The notes below the pieces were generated by a model. That model was given only the letters and a program-made list of their open reading frames with translations. It searched no databases and was not told the DNA's origin. A program made the translations under genes and the position numbers. Shown here one piece after another: positions 44,996 to 45,402 of a stretch of 45,402 nucleotides of DNA. The stretch is taken from contig JAQGHY010000244.1 of the NCBI GenBank assembly GCA_028291455.1, positions 1-45,402 on the forward strand. The letters are read 5' to 3'. Position 1 is the first letter of the stretch, and every line of letters starts with the position of its first letter. Origin of the DNA: Rubritepida sp. Lineage in GTDB: Bacteria > Pseudomonadota > Alphaproteobacteria > Acetobacterales > Acetobacteraceae.

Positions 44996-45402
44996 ATGAT
45001 GTACGAGCGCCTCAAGGCGATGTTCCGGTATTTCGACAACGCGGTACCGTTCCGGCTGCAGCCCGCGCTGATCACCACCGCGGTGCTGGTCGGGTTGCTG
45101 CTGATTCCCACGCCGGACGGCCTGACGCCCAAGGCCTGGGCCCTGGTAGCGATCTTCCTGACCACCATCGTCGCCATTATCCTCAAGGTGATGCCGATCG
45201 GGGTCATGGCGATGATGGCGATCGTGATCGTCGCCCTCTCGCAGGTCACCGCCACTTCCTCGCGGCAGGCCATCGCCGATGCATTAAGCAGCTTCTCGAG
45301 CCCGCTGATCTGGCTGATCGTCGTCGCCATCCTCATTTCGCGTGGATTGAAGAAAACGGGGCTGGGCGGCCGCATCGGGCTTATCTTTATCGCGCTCCTG
45401 GG
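44996..45402 (+). CDS. DASS family anion:sodium symporter, N-terminal part (cut by window end)
   Basis: The first 135 codons of a membrane transporter, open to the window end. It reads MMYERLKAMFRYFDN, then helix LITTAVLVGLLLIP, the conserved PTPDGLTPKAWALVAIFLTT, VAIILKVMPIGVMAMMAIVIVAL, then ADALSSFSSPLIWLIVVAILISRGLKKTGLGGRIG (spaced here across two helices). This is the start of the CitT/YbhI/SodiT1 group of divalent anion:sodium symporters (2-oxoglutarate/malate type). Two adjacent ATG codons (44996 and 44999) follow AGGA. It is divergent from the N-ATPase operon. Sodium coupling is known for many relatives, not proven here. Confidence 0.88.
   Translation, partial: MMYERLKAMFRYFDNAVPFRLQPALITTAVLVGLLLIPTPDGLTPKAWALVAIFLTTIVAIILKVMPIGVMAMMAIVIVALSQVTATSSRQAIADALSSFSSPLIWLIVVAILISRGLKKTGLGGRIGLIFIALL

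Overview
The window is uniformly GC-rich and closely packed, and looks like the chromosome of an alphaproteobacterium, most likely Rhodospirillales/Acetobacteraceae (Roseomonas-like). This rests on an EcfG sigma factor with a NepR anti-sigma (the general stress response of Alphaproteobacteria), several Bug/TctC-type solute-binding proteins, the short Pss/Psd lipid pair and many four-base stop/start overlaps. No rRNA, tRNA, CRISPR array, insertion sequence or prophage was recognised. The genus is an inference.

Layout. 1-4.7 kb: end of a histone-deacetylase-family gene, then xseB-ispA-dxs (isoprenoid precursor supply) behind a sigma-70-like promoter, and a TlyA-type rRNA methyltransferase. 4.8-7.7 kb: a stress block with a glycine-zipper lipoprotein, Dps, a DUF883-like membrane anchor, a PRC-barrel protein, and ecfG followed by nepR. 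Three upstream regions in this block carry an EcfG-like box pair (one -35 mismatch each, 16-17 bp spacer, exact CGTT). 7.7-10.9 kb: uvrB, a small RMF/CrpP-like protein and a GNAT acetyltransferase. 10.9-14.5 kb: a tightly overlapping four-gene operon with a class I CoA-transferase-like pair whose beta subunit seems to lack the catalytic Glu, a class III CoA-transferase with its Asp, and a DehI-fold protein that seems to lack the dehalogenase Asp. 14.5-20.7 kb: an outer-membrane barrel protein behind a strong leader hairpin, pssA-psd, a LysM protein, membrane proteins and cytochrome b561. 20.7-32.3 kb: peptide-type ABC binding protein, MFS exporter, aroC, fabI, pdxH, a kinase fusion, tandem universal stress protein, TauE exporter with a small partner, and pirin.

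32.5-37.8 kb: a lone Bug binding protein, an AT-richer 0.86 kb stretch with one possible small ORF, then a four-gene operon (66-aa protein, SfnB/DszC-like flavoprotein, Bug binding protein, SsuD-like monooxygenase) that looks like organosulfur scavenging. 37.9-44.4 kb, minus strand: a complete N-type ATPase operon in the order atpD-C-Q-R-B-E-F-A-G, with no separate delta gene and a two-carboxylate c subunit. It is preceded by a decayed, frameshifted FabI-type reductase gene. The window ends inside a DASS-family (usually sodium-coupled) dicarboxylate transporter.

The best candidates for something little described are the CoA-transferase/DehI-like operon, the organosulfur operon with a Bug receptor, and the N-ATPase locus with its fabI relic and neighbouring DASS transporter.
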